Positions 8,371-17,693 are shown, counted from the stretch's first letter. The stretch: DNA of 50,778 nucleotides from DYRG01 sp041161065 (GCA_041161065.1 JBEAVE010000022.1:1-50778); one strand, 5' to 3'. Program-made: numbers and translations. Notes: a model not told the origin generated them from the sequence alone.

Positions 8371-9393
8371 ATGAAGCGTAATTTATTGTTTTTTATATTG
8401 TTTTTAAGCTCGGCGAGCAACGCCCAAACCTTGCCGATTGAAAATCCTAATTGGCTTAATCCGCAGTATCCCCCTGTTTATCAAGTCAAACCGACCGATA
8501 ATTTGCTCAGCATTGCGGGGGTGTTTTTTAAAAATCCCGCGCAAGTCATGAACACTTGGCAACGTCACGCGCCGCAAATTTTTCCGCAAGATCAAATTAG
8601 CGTTATCGAGCGCGAAAAGCACAATTTTTCGTTACAAATCAAACACAGTCGAACGGTCAAATTGTCGCCCAACGCGGTTGTCACGCGGTCGGACGTGGCA
8701 ATTCCCACCATTCCAATGAGCAATATTCGTCATCTTTTAAGTCACCCCAACATTGCGGAAACCGACGAATTGGCTCAAGCCCCTTATTTGATCGCTAATG
8801 AAAATCGTAACATTTTGATTACAAGGGGAGATTTGATTTATGCGCGGGGGTTGGAAAATGAATCCAAAGGGCAGCATTTCAGCATCGTTCGGCAGGGCGA
8901 ACCCTATCGCGATAAGCCCGACGGCGACCCGCTGGCGTTTGAAGTGATTTATTTGGGTGAAGCGCGCCTCGACAAAGCCGACGACCCCGCCACCTTGCGC
9001 GTGGTGATGGCAGAACGCGAAATCCGTGACGGCGACCGTTTATTGCCCATTCCCGATCAATTATTCGAATCGGATTTTGTGTTGAGTTCGCCCGCAACAT
9101 TGGACGATTGTCGCATCATCGCTGTTCCCGACGGCACGGGCAAACAAATCGGGCAATATCAAGTGGTTGTGATTAATCGCGGCGACGATGACGGCATTCA
9201 ACGCGGACATTTGTTGAGTAGTTTCGATGGCGGCAAAACCATCGAAGACCCGCACACCCACGAAAAAGTCACTTTACCCAACAGTTTGTCGGGATCATTA
9301 TTGGTGTTTAAAGTGTTTCCCAAAGTGAGTTTTGCGTTAATTCTCAAAGCGTTCCGCGCCATTCATTTGCAAGATAGCGTGGGTATTCCCTAA
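8371..9393 (+). CDS. tsaP: LysM-domain periplasmic protein, TsaP-like
   Basis: The protein has 340 residues, with a signal peptide in 1-18 (ending SNA). A LysM peptidoglycan-binding module lies at about 37-80 (YQVKPTDNLLSIAGVFFKNP). Near 275-285 it has an INRGDDDGIQRGH turn like that of FlgT-C-type domains. In Pseudomonas the homologue lying directly upstream of dprA (PA0020) is TsaP, which links the type IV pilus secretin to peptidoglycan. The domain order and the neighbour fit that assignment, but no pilus gene is in the window, so the function is inferred by synteny. It could be another LysM/FlgT-C protein. dprA starts one base after its stop. Confidence 0.65.
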   Translation: MKRNLLFFILFLSSASNAQTLPIENPNWLNPQYPPVYQVKPTDNLLSIAGVFFKNPAQVMNTWQRHAPQIFPQDQISVIEREKHNFSLQIKHSRTVKLSPNAVVTRSDVAIPTIPMSNIRHLLSHPNIAETDELAQAPYLIANENRNILITRGDLIYARGLENESKGQHFSIVRQGEPYRDKPDGDPLAFEVIYLGEARLDKADDPATLRVVMAEREIRDGDRLLPIPDQLFESDFVLSSPATLDDCRIIAVPDGTGKQIGQYQVVVINRGDDDGIQRGHLLSSFDGGKTIEDPHTHEKVTLPNSLSGSLLVFKVFPKVSFALILKAFRAIHLQDSVGIP

Positions 9394-9394
9394 C

Positions 9395-10501
9395 GTGTCA
9401 GATTTGGCGTATTGGTTAGCGTTGTATCGTGCTCCGACCGTTGGATCAGTTACTTTTGCTAAATTAATCAATAAGTTTCAGTCACCGCAAGGAGTTTTTG
9501 AAGCGGGACGAACGGCGTGGGAAAGCGCAGGCATCAAAGGGGCATTGCTTGATTATTTGCAAACCCCTGATTGGAAAGGCGTTGATCAGGATTTGGATTG
9601 GAAAAAACAAGGCATCAACCGGTGGATTTTAACGTGGCAAGACGCGGATTATCCTCAACATTTGCGCACAATTCACGATCCGCCGCCGATTTTGTTCGGA
9701 TTGGGTGATCGACAAATTTTAAATTCCCCTCAAATTGCGATGGTTGGCAGTCGAAATCCCAGTCGCGGCGGCGAAGAAATCGCTTTTTCCTTTGCCAAAG
9801 AATTGGTTAGCTTAAATTGGATCGTGACCAGCGGCATGGCATTGGGGATCGATGCCGCCAGCCATCGAGGCGCAATCGCCGCCAACGGACACACCATCGC
9901 CGTGTTGGGCACAGGCATCGACCGCCTTTATCCCAGCGCGCATCGAGAATTAGCACTCCAAATCATTGATCATGGGGCGTTAATTTCTGAATTTGTCACG
10001 GGAACAACCGCCAAAGGTCAAAACTTTCCGCGCCGCAATCGAATCATCAGCGGATTATCGAGGGGCACATTGGTGGTCGAAGCCTCATTGCACAGCGGAT
10101 CGTTGATCACCGCCCGACAAGCCGCCGAACAAGGGCGCGAAGTCTTTGCAATCCCCGGATCAATCCACAATCCCCTTGCGAAAGGCTGCAACGCACTCAT
10201 CAAAGAAGGCGTGACATTGGTTGAAACCGTCGACGATATTGTGAAAGAATTGGGCGGATTAAGTCAGCGCGCGGCAGTGTCTGCCGAGAACAGTTCGTCA
10301 GACGAATGTGATTTAGACAAAGATTATCAAGAACTTATCAAACAAATGGGCATCGACGAACCACTCGCATTGGACAGCTTGGTCGAGCGCAGTGGATTGA
10401 CGCCAGAAGCCATTTCCTCCATGCTGTTAATTTTAGAACTTCGCGGATTAGTTGCCACGGTCGCTGGCGGACGTTATCTTCGACTCGCGCCAAGGAATTG
10501 A
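9395..10501 (+). CDS. dprA: DNA-processing protein DprA
   Basis: DprA binds incoming single-stranded DNA during natural transformation and loads RecA on it. In this 368-residue protein the Rossmann-like core has GSRNPSRGGEEIA, SGMALGIDAASHRGAIA and GTGIDRLYPSAHREL. These are followed by FPRRNRIISGLS and HSGSLITARQAAEQGREVFAIPG. A winged-helix domain is at the C-terminus (about 305-365). The start is a GTG one base after the LysM stop, so translation is coupled. Together with the preceding gene it points to pilus-dependent competence, though only these two genes are visible. Confidence 0.95.
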   Translation: MSDLAYWLALYRAPTVGSVTFAKLINKFQSPQGVFEAGRTAWESAGIKGALLDYLQTPDWKGVDQDLDWKKQGINRWILTWQDADYPQHLRTIHDPPPILFGLGDRQILNSPQIAMVGSRNPSRGGEEIAFSFAKELVSLNWIVTSGMALGIDAASHRGAIAANGHTIAVLGTGIDRLYPSAHRELALQIIDHGALISEFVTGTTAKGQNFPRRNRIISGLSRGTLVVEASLHSGSLITARQAAEQGREVFAIPGSIHNPLAKGCNALIKEGVTLVETVDDIVKELGGLSQRAAVSAENSSSDECDLDKDYQELIKQMGIDEPLALDSLVERSGLTPEAISSMLLILELRGLVATVAGGRYLRLAPRN

Positions 10502-10503
10502 AA

Positions 10504-10980
10504 ATGAAAGAAAATGTATTGGAAGTGTTGCTCTATTTATTCGAACATTACAGCGATGAGGACTTTCAATTAGATGAAAATCAATCCGCGCTCAAAGACG
10601 AATTAACCGAAGTCGGTTTCGGAAATACCGAAATTAACAAAGCCTTTGCATGGTTGGAATCTCTATTGAACCAATTAGAAGAAAGTTCTCACGATTTGCC
10701 TAATAAAAACATTTCTATTCGACATTTCACCAGCGAAGAAATGCAAAAGCTCGACACCGATTGTCGCGGCTTTCTCTTATCGGTAGAACAAGCCGGCATT
10801 TTAGACGCGCCCAGCCGTGAATTAGTCATCGACCGCGTCATGGCATTAGAAGGCGATATTCTATTAGAAGAAGTCAAATGGATTACCTTAATGGTTTTAT
10901 TCAATCAACCCGGACGCGAAGAAGCCTTTTACCGCATGGAAAATCTTATGGACGGTGAAATGTTTAAATTCTTACATTAG
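10504..10980 (+). CDS. smg: Smg family protein (DUF494)
   Basis: The 158-residue protein begins MKENVLEVLLYLFEHY, the hallmark N-terminus of Smg/DUF494, which regularly sits between dprA and topA in gammaproteobacteria. Its molecular function is unknown. The ORF could begin at a TTG at 10498 overlapping the dprA stop, but the ATG at 10504 gives the family N-terminus and is chosen. It is all helical, without signal peptide or membrane segments. Confidence 0.9.
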   Translation: MKENVLEVLLYLFEHYSDEDFQLDENQSALKDELTEVGFGNTEINKAFAWLESLLNQLEESSHDLPNKNISIRHFTSEEMQKLDTDCRGFLLSVEQAGILDAPSRELVIDRVMALEGDILLEEVKWITLMVLFNQPGREEAFYRMENLMDGEMFKFLH

Positions 10981-10993
10981 GGAGATTTCAAAA

Positions 10994-11464
10994 ATGACAA
11001 CAATAACCCAATTACTTTATGAAAAAGATTTCCACGCTTGGTTAGATCATCACGTTAATTTGCTTAAAGAAAAGAAATTTAACGAACTAGATTTAGACAT
11101 TTTAATTGACGAGCTAGAAAGTATGGCAAAACGTGATCGACGTGAAATAGTGAACCGTTTGATTGTACTAATTGCACATTTGTTAAAATGGCAATTTCAA
11201 TATCAAGATTTATCCGAAACTTTATCTAATTGGCGAGCAAGCAGTTGGCGTGGAACAATTCATGAACAACGCATTAAAATTCATAAACAGTTAAAAGAAA
11301 CGCCAAGTTTAAAACGTTTGTTTCATGAAGCAATCGAAGAAGCCTACTCTGATGCGGTAGAACTAGCTGCAAAAGAAACTGGTTTGCCAATTAAAACATT
11401 TCCTCAAACTTGTCCTTATTCGCAAGAACAACTTTTAGATAATTCCTTTTTTCCAACGATTTGA
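10994..11464 (+). CDS. DUF29 family protein
   Basis: The protein has 156 residues. The motifs YEKDFHAWLDHHVNLLKEKKF, LDIDILIDELESMAKRDRREI-like spacing, LLKWQFQ and SSWRGTI are diagnostic of DUF29, a small helical family of unknown function that is multi-copy in cyanobacteria and large sulfur bacteria. The start is the ATG at 10994 after GGGAGATTTCAAAA; the open frame upstream overlaps smg and is not used. Its stop codon overlaps the TTG that could start topA. It looks inserted into the usual smg-topA junction and may be a toxin-antitoxin-like or other accessory gene, but I have no evidence for its function. Confidence 0.85.
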   Translation: MTTITQLLYEKDFHAWLDHHVNLLKEKKFNELDLDILIDELESMAKRDRREIVNRLIVLIAHLLKWQFQYQDLSETLSNWRASSWRGTIHEQRIKIHKQLKETPSLKRLFHEAIEEAYSDAVELAAKETGLPIKTFPQTCPYSQEQLLDNSFFPTI

Positions 11465-13785
11465 AGAACAGTATTGTGGCTAAACATTTAGTAGTAGTAG
11501 AATCCCCCGCGAAAGCCAAAACCATTGAGAAATATCTCGGTAAAGAATTTCAAGTTATGGCTTCCTATGGTCATGTGAGAGATTTGCTCCCCAAAAATGG
11601 TGCAGTTGATACCGATCATAATTTTGAAATGCGTTACGAATTGATTGAGAAAAATGCTAAGTATGTTGATAGCATCACCAAAGCCATGCAGAAAGCCGAT
11701 GCTTTATATTTAGCGACTGACCCTGACCGCGAAGGTGAAGCGATTTCTTGGCATTTGTTTGAAATCTTAAAAGCACAGGATTTGTTACAAAGCAAAGCCG
11801 TGCATCGAGTGGTTTTTCATGAAATCACCAAACACGCTATTCAAGAAGCTATTGCTAATCCGCGCGCGCTTTCTATGGATTTGATTAATGCACAGCAAGC
11901 CCGTCGAGCATTAGATTATTTAGTGGGTTTCAACTTATCGCCGTTGTTATGGAAGAAAGTGCGGCGGGGACTGTCGGCTGGAAGAGTGCAAAGTCCAGCG
12001 TTACGTTTAATTGTCGAACGGGAGGAAGAGATTGAAAAATTTAAGCCCGTTGAATATTGGACAATTGAAGCGAATGTTGAAAAAAATCAAGAAAAACGCA
12101 AGAAATATCAACCATTTATTGCACGCTTAAATGTTTTATCGGGTAAAAAACTCAATCAATTCAGTATTTCAAACACTGAACAAGCCCATGCAGCAAAAGA
12201 TGAATTAATTAAAACCGCGCAGGGTCAATTAACGGTTGCGAAAGTTGAAAAGAAAAAACGCAAGCAACAACCGCCACCTCCTTTCATTACATCGACATTA
12301 CAACAAGAAGCGGCGAGAAAGTTAGGATTCACCTCAAAGAAAACCATGCAAGTTGCTCAGCAATTGTATGAAGGAATTGATACCGGTGAAGGCGCAATGG
12401 GTTTGATTACTTATATGCGTACCGATTCGGTGAATTTGGCAAATGAAGCGTTAGAGGAAATTAGAGAAACTATTAAGCAACGTTATGGAGAAAAAAACCT
12501 CCCCAAAGAACCCAAAATCTATAAAACAACCTCAAAGAACGCGCAAGAAGCGCACGAGGCAATTCGTCCCACCGCTGCAAAACGTCACCCAGACGAATTA
12601 AAACCCTATTTGAAACCCGAGCAACTCAAACTTTATACCTTAATTTGGCAAAGAACATTGGCTTGTCAAATGATCCATGCTACTTTAGATACTGTTGCAA
12701 TAGATTTGAAATGTGGAGAAAACCATAATTTTAGAGCAAATGGATCGGTTTTAGCGGACGCGGGTTTTCGTTTGGTGTATCAAGAAGGACAAGACGATAA
12801 AACGCCTGAAGAAGATGAAGAACGTTTATTGCCTCCGTTAGAGGAAGGTGAAATCGTTAAACTATTAGAAATCAAAGCCGATCAACATTTCACCGAACCG
12901 CCACCTCGTTATGGTGAAGCGCGATTAGTCAAATCATTAGAAGAGCATGGCATTGGGCGACCTTCTACTTATGCAAGTATTATTTCTACGTTGCAACAAC
13001 GTGAATATGTGATTTTAGAGAACAAACGCTTTATTCCAACCGATGTGGGTCGAGTGGTTAATAAGTTTCTCACGGATCATTTCACGCAATATGTGGATTA
13101 TGATTTCACGGCGAAATTAGAAGATGAATTGGACGAGGTTTCTCGGGGTGAGAAAGAGTGGATTCCATTGTTGAGAGCATTTTGGGAGAAATTCAAATCA
13201 CAGGTCGATACCAAAACAGAGAACGTTCAACGCAAAGATGTGACGCAAGAAAAGTTAGATGAACTGTGCCCAGATTGTGGTGGAGAATTGGTCATTCGAT
13301 TGGGCAAAAAGGGCAGATTTGTGGGCTGTACCAATTACCCAACCTGTAATTACACGCGCAATTTAGATGGTACAAAAATGGTTGTTCCTGAACCAGAAAT
13401 CGTGGAAGGAAGAACCTGTCCGCTTTGTCAATCTGCCTTACAAATCAAACAGGGTAAATACGGCAAGTTTATTGGTTGTTCGGGTTATCCTAAATGCAAA
13501 CACATAGAACCGTTAGAGAAACCATTAGATACGGGTATGAAATGTCCGGTTTGTAATAAAGGCACATTTTTAGAGAAAAAGTCGCGTTTTGGTAAAATGT
13601 ATGCGTGTTCAAATACGCCTGAATGCAAATATGTGGTGTGGAATCCGCCGATTAAAGAAAAATGCCCCAAATGTGGTTGGCATATTTTAACGTTGAAAAC
13701 CACCAAACGTTTTGGTACACAAAAGGTTTGTCCGCAAAAAGACTGCGATTTTGTTGAATCGGTTGAAATTGCTCCTCAGGAATAA
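11461..13785 (+). CDS. topA: DNA topoisomerase I
   Basis: A type IA topoisomerase that relaxes negative supercoils. The protein has up to 774 residues. The Toprim domain has VVVESPAKAKTIEKYLG and DPDREGE, and the catalytic tyrosine lies in LITYMRTDS. EAHEAIRPT and the HGIGRPSTYASII segment of the gate domain are present. The C-terminus carries four consecutive four-cysteine zinc ribbons, beginning CPDCGGEL, CPLCQSAL, CPVCNKGT and CPKCGWHI. Two starts are possible. One is a TTG at 11461 overlapping the DUF29 stop. The other is a GTG at 11476 (VAKHLVVVES), preceded by GAAG at 11463-11466, which gives the more usual N-terminus. Confidence 0.95.
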   Translation: MKNSIVAKHLVVVESPAKAKTIEKYLGKEFQVMASYGHVRDLLPKNGAVDTDHNFEMRYELIEKNAKYVDSITKAMQKADALYLATDPDREGEAISWHLFEILKAQDLLQSKAVHRVVFHEITKHAIQEAIANPRALSMDLINAQQARRALDYLVGFNLSPLLWKKVRRGLSAGRVQSPALRLIVEREEEIEKFKPVEYWTIEANVEKNQEKRKKYQPFIARLNVLSGKKLNQFSISNTEQAHAAKDELIKTAQGQLTVAKVEKKKRKQQPPPPFITSTLQQEAARKLGFTSKKTMQVAQQLYEGIDTGEGAMGLITYMRTDSVNLANEALEEIRETIKQRYGEKNLPKEPKIYKTTSKNAQEAHEAIRPTAAKRHPDELKPYLKPEQLKLYTLIWQRTLACQMIHATLDTVAIDLKCGENHNFRANGSVLADAGFRLVYQEGQDDKTPEEDEERLLPPLEEGEIVKLLEIKADQHFTEPPPRYGEARLVKSLEEHGIGRPSTYASIISTLQQREYVILENKRFIPTDVGRVVNKFLTDHFTQYVDYDFTAKLEDELDEVSRGEKEWIPLLRAFWEKFKSQVDTKTENVQRKDVTQEKLDELCPDCGGELVIRLGKKGRFVGCTNYPTCNYTRNLDGTKMVVPEPEIVEGRTCPLCQSALQIKQGKYGKFIGCSGYPKCKHIEPLEKPLDTGMKCPVCNKGTFLEKKSRFGKMYACSNTPECKYVVWNPPIKEKCPKCGWHILTLKTTKRFGTQKVCPQKDCDFVESVEIAPQE

Positions 13786-13872
13786 ACATTTTCTTTGGCG
13801 CAATCTAATAAGAAAACGCCAGAGAAAACCTGTCACATTACTGTCAAGAAGTGCGATTACAATTGCACGATT

Positions 13873-15414
13873 ATGGATATGAAAAAAAATAACAAACGTC
13901 AGAAACACAAATTGTCGCTTCGTCATTTGACAGAAAAGGATTATGACGGCATTGCGCTTTTAATGGATCGCGTGTATGGAAACTTAGGCGGCGCATGGAA
14001 GAAAGATCAATATCTTTCTCAAATTTTGCGGTTTGCAGAAGGGCAATTGGTCATTGAAGATAATGGAACAATGGTTGCCGCTGCCTTAAGCATGATCGTG
14101 GATTATGAACGCTTTGGCGATAACCATACTTATGCGGAAATTACGTCTAATGGGTATTTGACGCACCATAATCCAAACGGTGACACATTGTATGGTGTAG
14201 ATATATTTGTACACCCTAAATATCGGGGTTTGAGATTGGGAAGAAGATTATATGATGCACGAAAGGAACTGTGTCGCCGTTTTAATTTGAAACGCTTTAT
14301 TGCAGGGGGAAGAATCCCGGGTTATGCCAAATATGCAAAAAACTTTTCTCCGGTGCGTTATATTGAGGAAGTTAAAAATAGAGAAATCTTTGATCCGGTT
14401 TTATCATTTCAATTAGCGAATGGATTTCATGTTAGAAAAGTTTTAACGGGGTATTTGCCTGTCGATAAAGAGTCTTTAGGTTATGCGACATTGCTAGAAT
14501 GGTTGAATTTGGATTATATTGATAAAGTGCCAGACATTGGTGGCGGATCAAAGAATGTGGTTAGATTGGGGGTTGTGCAATGGCAAATGCGGACAATGAG
14601 CAGTGTTGAGGAACTCTTAAAACACGCGGAGTTTTTTATCGATGCAATTGCGGGCTATCATGCTGATTTTATTATGTTTCCAGAATACATGAGCGCGCCC
14701 TTAATGAGTTTATTTAACGATAAACACCCCCCCGATGCCATTAGAGCATTAGCGGGTTTCAGTGGTGATATTAGAAACGGTTTGTTAGAAATGGCAATGT
14801 CGTATAACATCAACATTATTGCAGGCTCATTGCCAGAATATAGCAACCATGAGTTGTACAACGTTTCTTGGTTATTGCGGCGCGACGGCACATTTGAAGC
14901 ACAATACAAAATCCACGTGACCCCCGATGAAGTGAGCTGTTGGGGCGTGAAAGGCGGCGATGCGTTGAAGGTTTTCGACACCGATTGCGGCAAAATGGCG
15001 ATTTTAATTTGTTATGATTCAGAATTCCCCGAATTAGCCCGTTTAGCCACCATGCAAGGCGCGCAAATCCTCTTTGTACCTTTCTGGACAGATACCAAAA
15101 ATGCTTATCAGAGAGTGCGTTATTGTTCGCAAGCCCGCGCGATTGAAAACGAATGTTTTGTGGCAATTACGGGCAGCGTTGGGAATTTGCCGCGCGCCGA
15201 AAACATGGATATTCAATATTCTCAAGCCGCGATTTTTAGCCCGAGCGATTTTTCGTTTCCGCACGACGCAATCCTCGCCGAAGCCACCCCCAACACCGAA
15301 ATGACCTTAATTGCCGACGTGAATTTGGATTTATTGAAACAAGTCCGCACGCGCGGCGCAACCCGCAATCTTGCCAATCGTCGCCTCGATTTGTATCGCC
15401 TCGAATGGATTTGA
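13873..15414 (+). CDS. Fused GNAT acetyltransferase / nitrilase-superfamily hydrolase
   Basis: The protein has 513 residues. The N-terminal half (about 15-200) is a GNAT acyltransferase with the acetyl-CoA loop VHPKYRGLRLGRRLYDA. The C-terminal half (about 235-510) is a carbon-nitrogen hydrolase with the Glu-Lys-Cys triad in FPEYMS, QYKIHVTPDE and ILICYDSEFPE. This two-domain family is widespread but its substrate is not established. The frame is open to a TTG at 13795 near the topA stop. The ATG at 13873 (or 13879) is preferred because the extension is not family-like, though neither start has a strong ribosome binding site. Composition jumps from about 32% GC (14761-14820) to about 58% (14941-15000). 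Confidence 0.9.
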   Translation: MDMKKNNKRQKHKLSLRHLTEKDYDGIALLMDRVYGNLGGAWKKDQYLSQILRFAEGQLVIEDNGTMVAAALSMIVDYERFGDNHTYAEITSNGYLTHHNPNGDTLYGVDIFVHPKYRGLRLGRRLYDARKELCRRFNLKRFIAGGRIPGYAKYAKNFSPVRYIEEVKNREIFDPVLSFQLANGFHVRKVLTGYLPVDKESLGYATLLEWLNLDYIDKVPDIGGGSKNVVRLGVVQWQMRTMSSVEELLKHAEFFIDAIAGYHADFIMFPEYMSAPLMSLFNDKHPPDAIRALAGFSGDIRNGLLEMAMSYNINIIAGSLPEYSNHELYNVSWLLRRDGTFEAQYKIHVTPDEVSCWGVKGGDALKVFDTDCGKMAILICYDSEFPELARLATMQGAQILFVPFWTDTKNAYQRVRYCSQARAIENECFVAITGSVGNLPRAENMDIQYSQAAIFSPSDFSFPHDAILAEATPNTEMTLIADVNLDLLKQVRTRGATRNLANRRLDLYRLEWI

Positions 15415-15415
15415 A

Positions 15416-16129
15416 TTAGGCGCGTTTTTTGAGAAAATAACCCCTTTGATCGGGCGTAAGTTTCTCAATCGAATAACGCAACATGGTTCTCGGCATCAGC
15501 AAATGATAAGTTTCTAAAAAAGTGAGCAAACTCTTTTCATTTCTTTTGCCAACTTCGCGCAACATCCAACCACTGGCTTTATGAATTAAATCATGCTGAT
15601 CATTTAAGAGTTTCTCACACAGTTGTAATGTTTCTTGAAACGATCCTTGACGAATAAAATAAAATGTTGCAACTATCGCAATTCGTCGCTGCCAAAGATT
15701 AGTTGATTGCGCAAGTTCCTCTAAAATTTCAAATCCCTCATTTTGATAAATAAAATGCCCCACAATCAACGGCGCAGACATATCTACCAAATCCCAATTA
15801 TTAATCTTTGAACCGCTGTATTTCAAATAAAGTTCAAATACTGTTTTTTTGATCGTTTCATTCCCTTTTTGATAGCGCGAAATCAATAACAATAAGCCAC
15901 AAAAACGGTATTCGTGAATATTACTTTGTAATAATGTTTCAATATCCTGTAATGCCAACTGTTGGAAATGCTTGATTAAACGGCGTTGCTCAGGTACAGT
16001 AATCCCCAGAAAGTTATCACCTTCCGCGTAGTCACCTTTACCCGTTTTAAAGAAACGTTGCAATAGGGGTTGTTTGTGTGGATTTGCAAGCATTTGTAAT
16101 GCGTTTTCTAATGCACATAACTCGTTCAT
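15416..16129 (-). CDS. AlkD-like DNA alkylation repair protein
   Basis: The protein has 237 residues and is made of HEAT-like helical repeats of the AlkD/COG4912 family, glycosylases that excise positively charged alkylated bases. Markers are FFKTGKGDYAEGDNFLGITVPEQRRL, NNWDLVDMSAPLIVG (with the conserved Asp) and ASGWMLREVGK. The ORF extends to a TTG at 16210, but the ATG at 16129 (MNELCALEN) avoids overlap with the divergent rhodanese gene and matches the family. Its stop lies one base from the convergent GNAT-nitrilase stop. Confidence 0.87.
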   Translation of the reverse strand: MNELCALENALQMLANPHKQPLLQRFFKTGKGDYAEGDNFLGITVPEQRRLIKHFQQLALQDIETLLQSNIHEYRFCGLLLLISRYQKGNETIKKTVFELYLKYSGSKINNWDLVDMSAPLIVGHFIYQNEGFEILEELAQSTNLWQRRIAIVATFYFIRQGSFQETLQLCEKLLNDQHDLIHKASGWMLREVGKRNEKSLLTFLETYHLLMPRTMLRYSIEKLTPDQRGYFLKKRA

Positions 16130-16202
16130 AACAAAACAGCCTGTCGTGGGTAAAGAAATTAAATATGATGCGTTTTTATTTATTACAAAACAAGGAGTTT
16201 CT

Positions 16203-16631
16203 GTGAGCAACCCAGCTATTCATTCGCTGAATCCTAAAGAAACAGCGCAATTATTAGAACAAAATCCGCGCGCGCTGTTTATTGATGTGCGGTCGTCGAT
16301 GGAATTTTTATTTGTCGGACACCCCAAAGGTGCGATAAATATCCCTTGGATTGATGAGCCAGATTGGACAATTAATCCCGATTTTGCTAAAGATATTCGT
16401 AAGTTAGCGTTGGGTGGAATTTGCGAAAATGAATTAGCCGAAGCGATCCCCGTGATTTTGATTTGTCGGAGCGGCGTGCGTTCATTAGATGCGGGAAAAT
16501 GCTTGTTGGACGCGGGATTTCACAATATTTACAACGTGTTAGAAGGTTTTGAAGGCGCATTAGACGCGCATCACCACCGCAGCACAGTGGGCGGCTGGCG
16601 TTTTCACGGTTTGCCTTGGGAACAATGCTAA
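16203..16631 (+). CDS. Single-domain rhodanese-like sulfurtransferase
   Basis: It probably transfers sulfane sulfur. Counting from the GTG at 16203 (142 residues), the active-site loop is C88-R-S-G-V-R-S, a full six-residue rhodanese loop. ALFIDVRSSMEFLFVGHPKGAINIPW is the CH2-like motif. The GTG follows AAGGAGTTTCT at ideal spacing, so it is chosen over the longer frame from 16074, which overlaps the divergent gene. There is no signal peptide, so it is cytoplasmic. A link to Fe-S supply for the nearby nif genes is possible but only by proximity. Confidence 0.88.
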   Translation: MSNPAIHSLNPKETAQLLEQNPRALFIDVRSSMEFLFVGHPKGAINIPWIDEPDWTINPDFAKDIRKLALGGICENELAEAIPVILICRSGVRSLDAGKCLLDAGFHNIYNVLEGFEGALDAHHHRSTVGGWRFHGLPWEQC

Positions 16632-16652
16632 AAAAACATCAACCAAATAGCT

Positions 16653-16706
16653 AAGAACAGGATAAGCAATATGGAGAGAAACTAACAGCCTGTTCTTTGT
16701 TTTTAG
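16653..16706. terminator. Terminator between rhodanese gene and the nif operon end
   Basis: AAGAACAGG (16653-16661) pairs with CCTGTTCTT (16689-16697), followed by GTTTTT. Outer AGCTA/TAGCT bases extend the stem. It lies between convergent genes and may serve both. Confidence 0.65.
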
Positions 16707-16745
16707 CTTTATAGATTTGAAATAAATTGATATTAGAAAACACCG

Positions 16746-17690
16746 TTAAAGACCATAAGGTTGATCGTGCCAACGGCGAAGAATTTTCAAATCACGCGCG
16801 GGCAAATAATCGTATGCGCCCATTAAATCTTTGAACACCGCTTCGGCAATATTGTAATCAATGTGCGTATTTGTCAGCATAAAGAAATACCAAGCAAATG
16901 GATACCCAACTTTTCGATCAAAACTATGAATTAAATTGGCTAATTTTGCGCCGCGATGTTCTTCTAATAAAGTGATTTCTTCCGTGATTTCTACATGCGT
17001 TGAAACGGGTTTCATGCGGATAAGAATTTCCTCACGATAACCCGCTTCTTTTCTTAGAGCAAATACCCAATGTTCACAAAAAGTCGAGCTTTCGCTTGCA
17101 CTACAATTATCCCATTCTTCCAAAAAACGGCTCACTTTGATAAAATTTTCATCGGATTTATCCATTTCTGCCAATAAATCAGGAAGATACGTCGCTTGTC
17201 GGAAATGATACACAGGTTTTCCAAGCGGTTTTTCAATCATCTCTGGCGGATCAATCGGATCGATAAATTCGCCCAAATCTTCGGGCTGCCAATCTTCATG
17301 CCACAACGGTCTTTCGATAACCTCTTGAATTTGCTCAATTTCTAATTGTACGAAATCAGCCGCTTTCTCACCCATCGGCGCAACCAAATAAAGCGTTTTT
17401 CCTGATTGGCGAGTTGCAAAAAGATGTTGTGAGGCAATTTTATCCAATAAAACAGTCACTTCCCCGTTCGATTCGCGTTCTGCCCATTGCGCCAAATCGT
17501 CCGCGATTTTCTCGTTTTGCGCATTGATCACCGCTCCAATTCGATGCCACCCCCCGCGCATCAATGCTTCACTAAAAATTAAGTCCGTTTGTACCGCGTT
17601 AATCTGAGCTAGCAAATGTTGATGTGTGTCATCATAACTCGCGGTTTCACAAGCCTTTTTTAAGCCATTGATATCGATATTAAAACCCAT
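16746..17690 (-). CDS. Uncharacterised protein at the 3' end of the nif operon
   Basis: I do not recognise the family of this 314-residue protein. It is acidic and soluble, with no signal peptide or membrane segment. A proline-rich acidic linker (about 138-155, FIDPIDPPEMIEKP) separates two parts. The C-terminal part is aromatic-rich (VGYPFAWYFFMLTN) and ends RRWHDQPYGL. The start ATG follows GAGGAGGATTAACAA, a strong site lying across the stop of the preceding small gene, so it is translated with the nif genes. The position downstream of nifY suggests a role in nitrogenase maturation or protection, but nothing in the sequence shows which. Confidence 0.75.
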   Translation of the reverse strand: MGFNIDINGLKKACETASYDDTHQHLLAQINAVQTDLIFSEALMRGGWHRIGAVINAQNEKIADDLAQWAERESNGEVTVLLDKIASQHLFATRQSGKTLYLVAPMGEKAADFVQLEIEQIQEVIERPLWHEDWQPEDLGEFIDPIDPPEMIEKPLGKPVYHFRQATYLPDLLAEMDKSDENFIKVSRFLEEWDNCSASESSTFCEHWVFALRKEAGYREEILIRMKPVSTHVEITEEITLLEEHRGAKLANLIHSFDRKVGYPFAWYFFMLTNTHIDYNIAEAVFKDLMGAYDYLPARDLKILRRWHDQPYGL

Positions 17691-17693
17691 TTG

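Noticed and set aside
8157..8381. 74-codon open frame between nrdJ and the LysM gene
   Set aside because: It overlaps a clear terminator stem and the start of the LysM gene, has no ribosome binding site and has a low-complexity translation.
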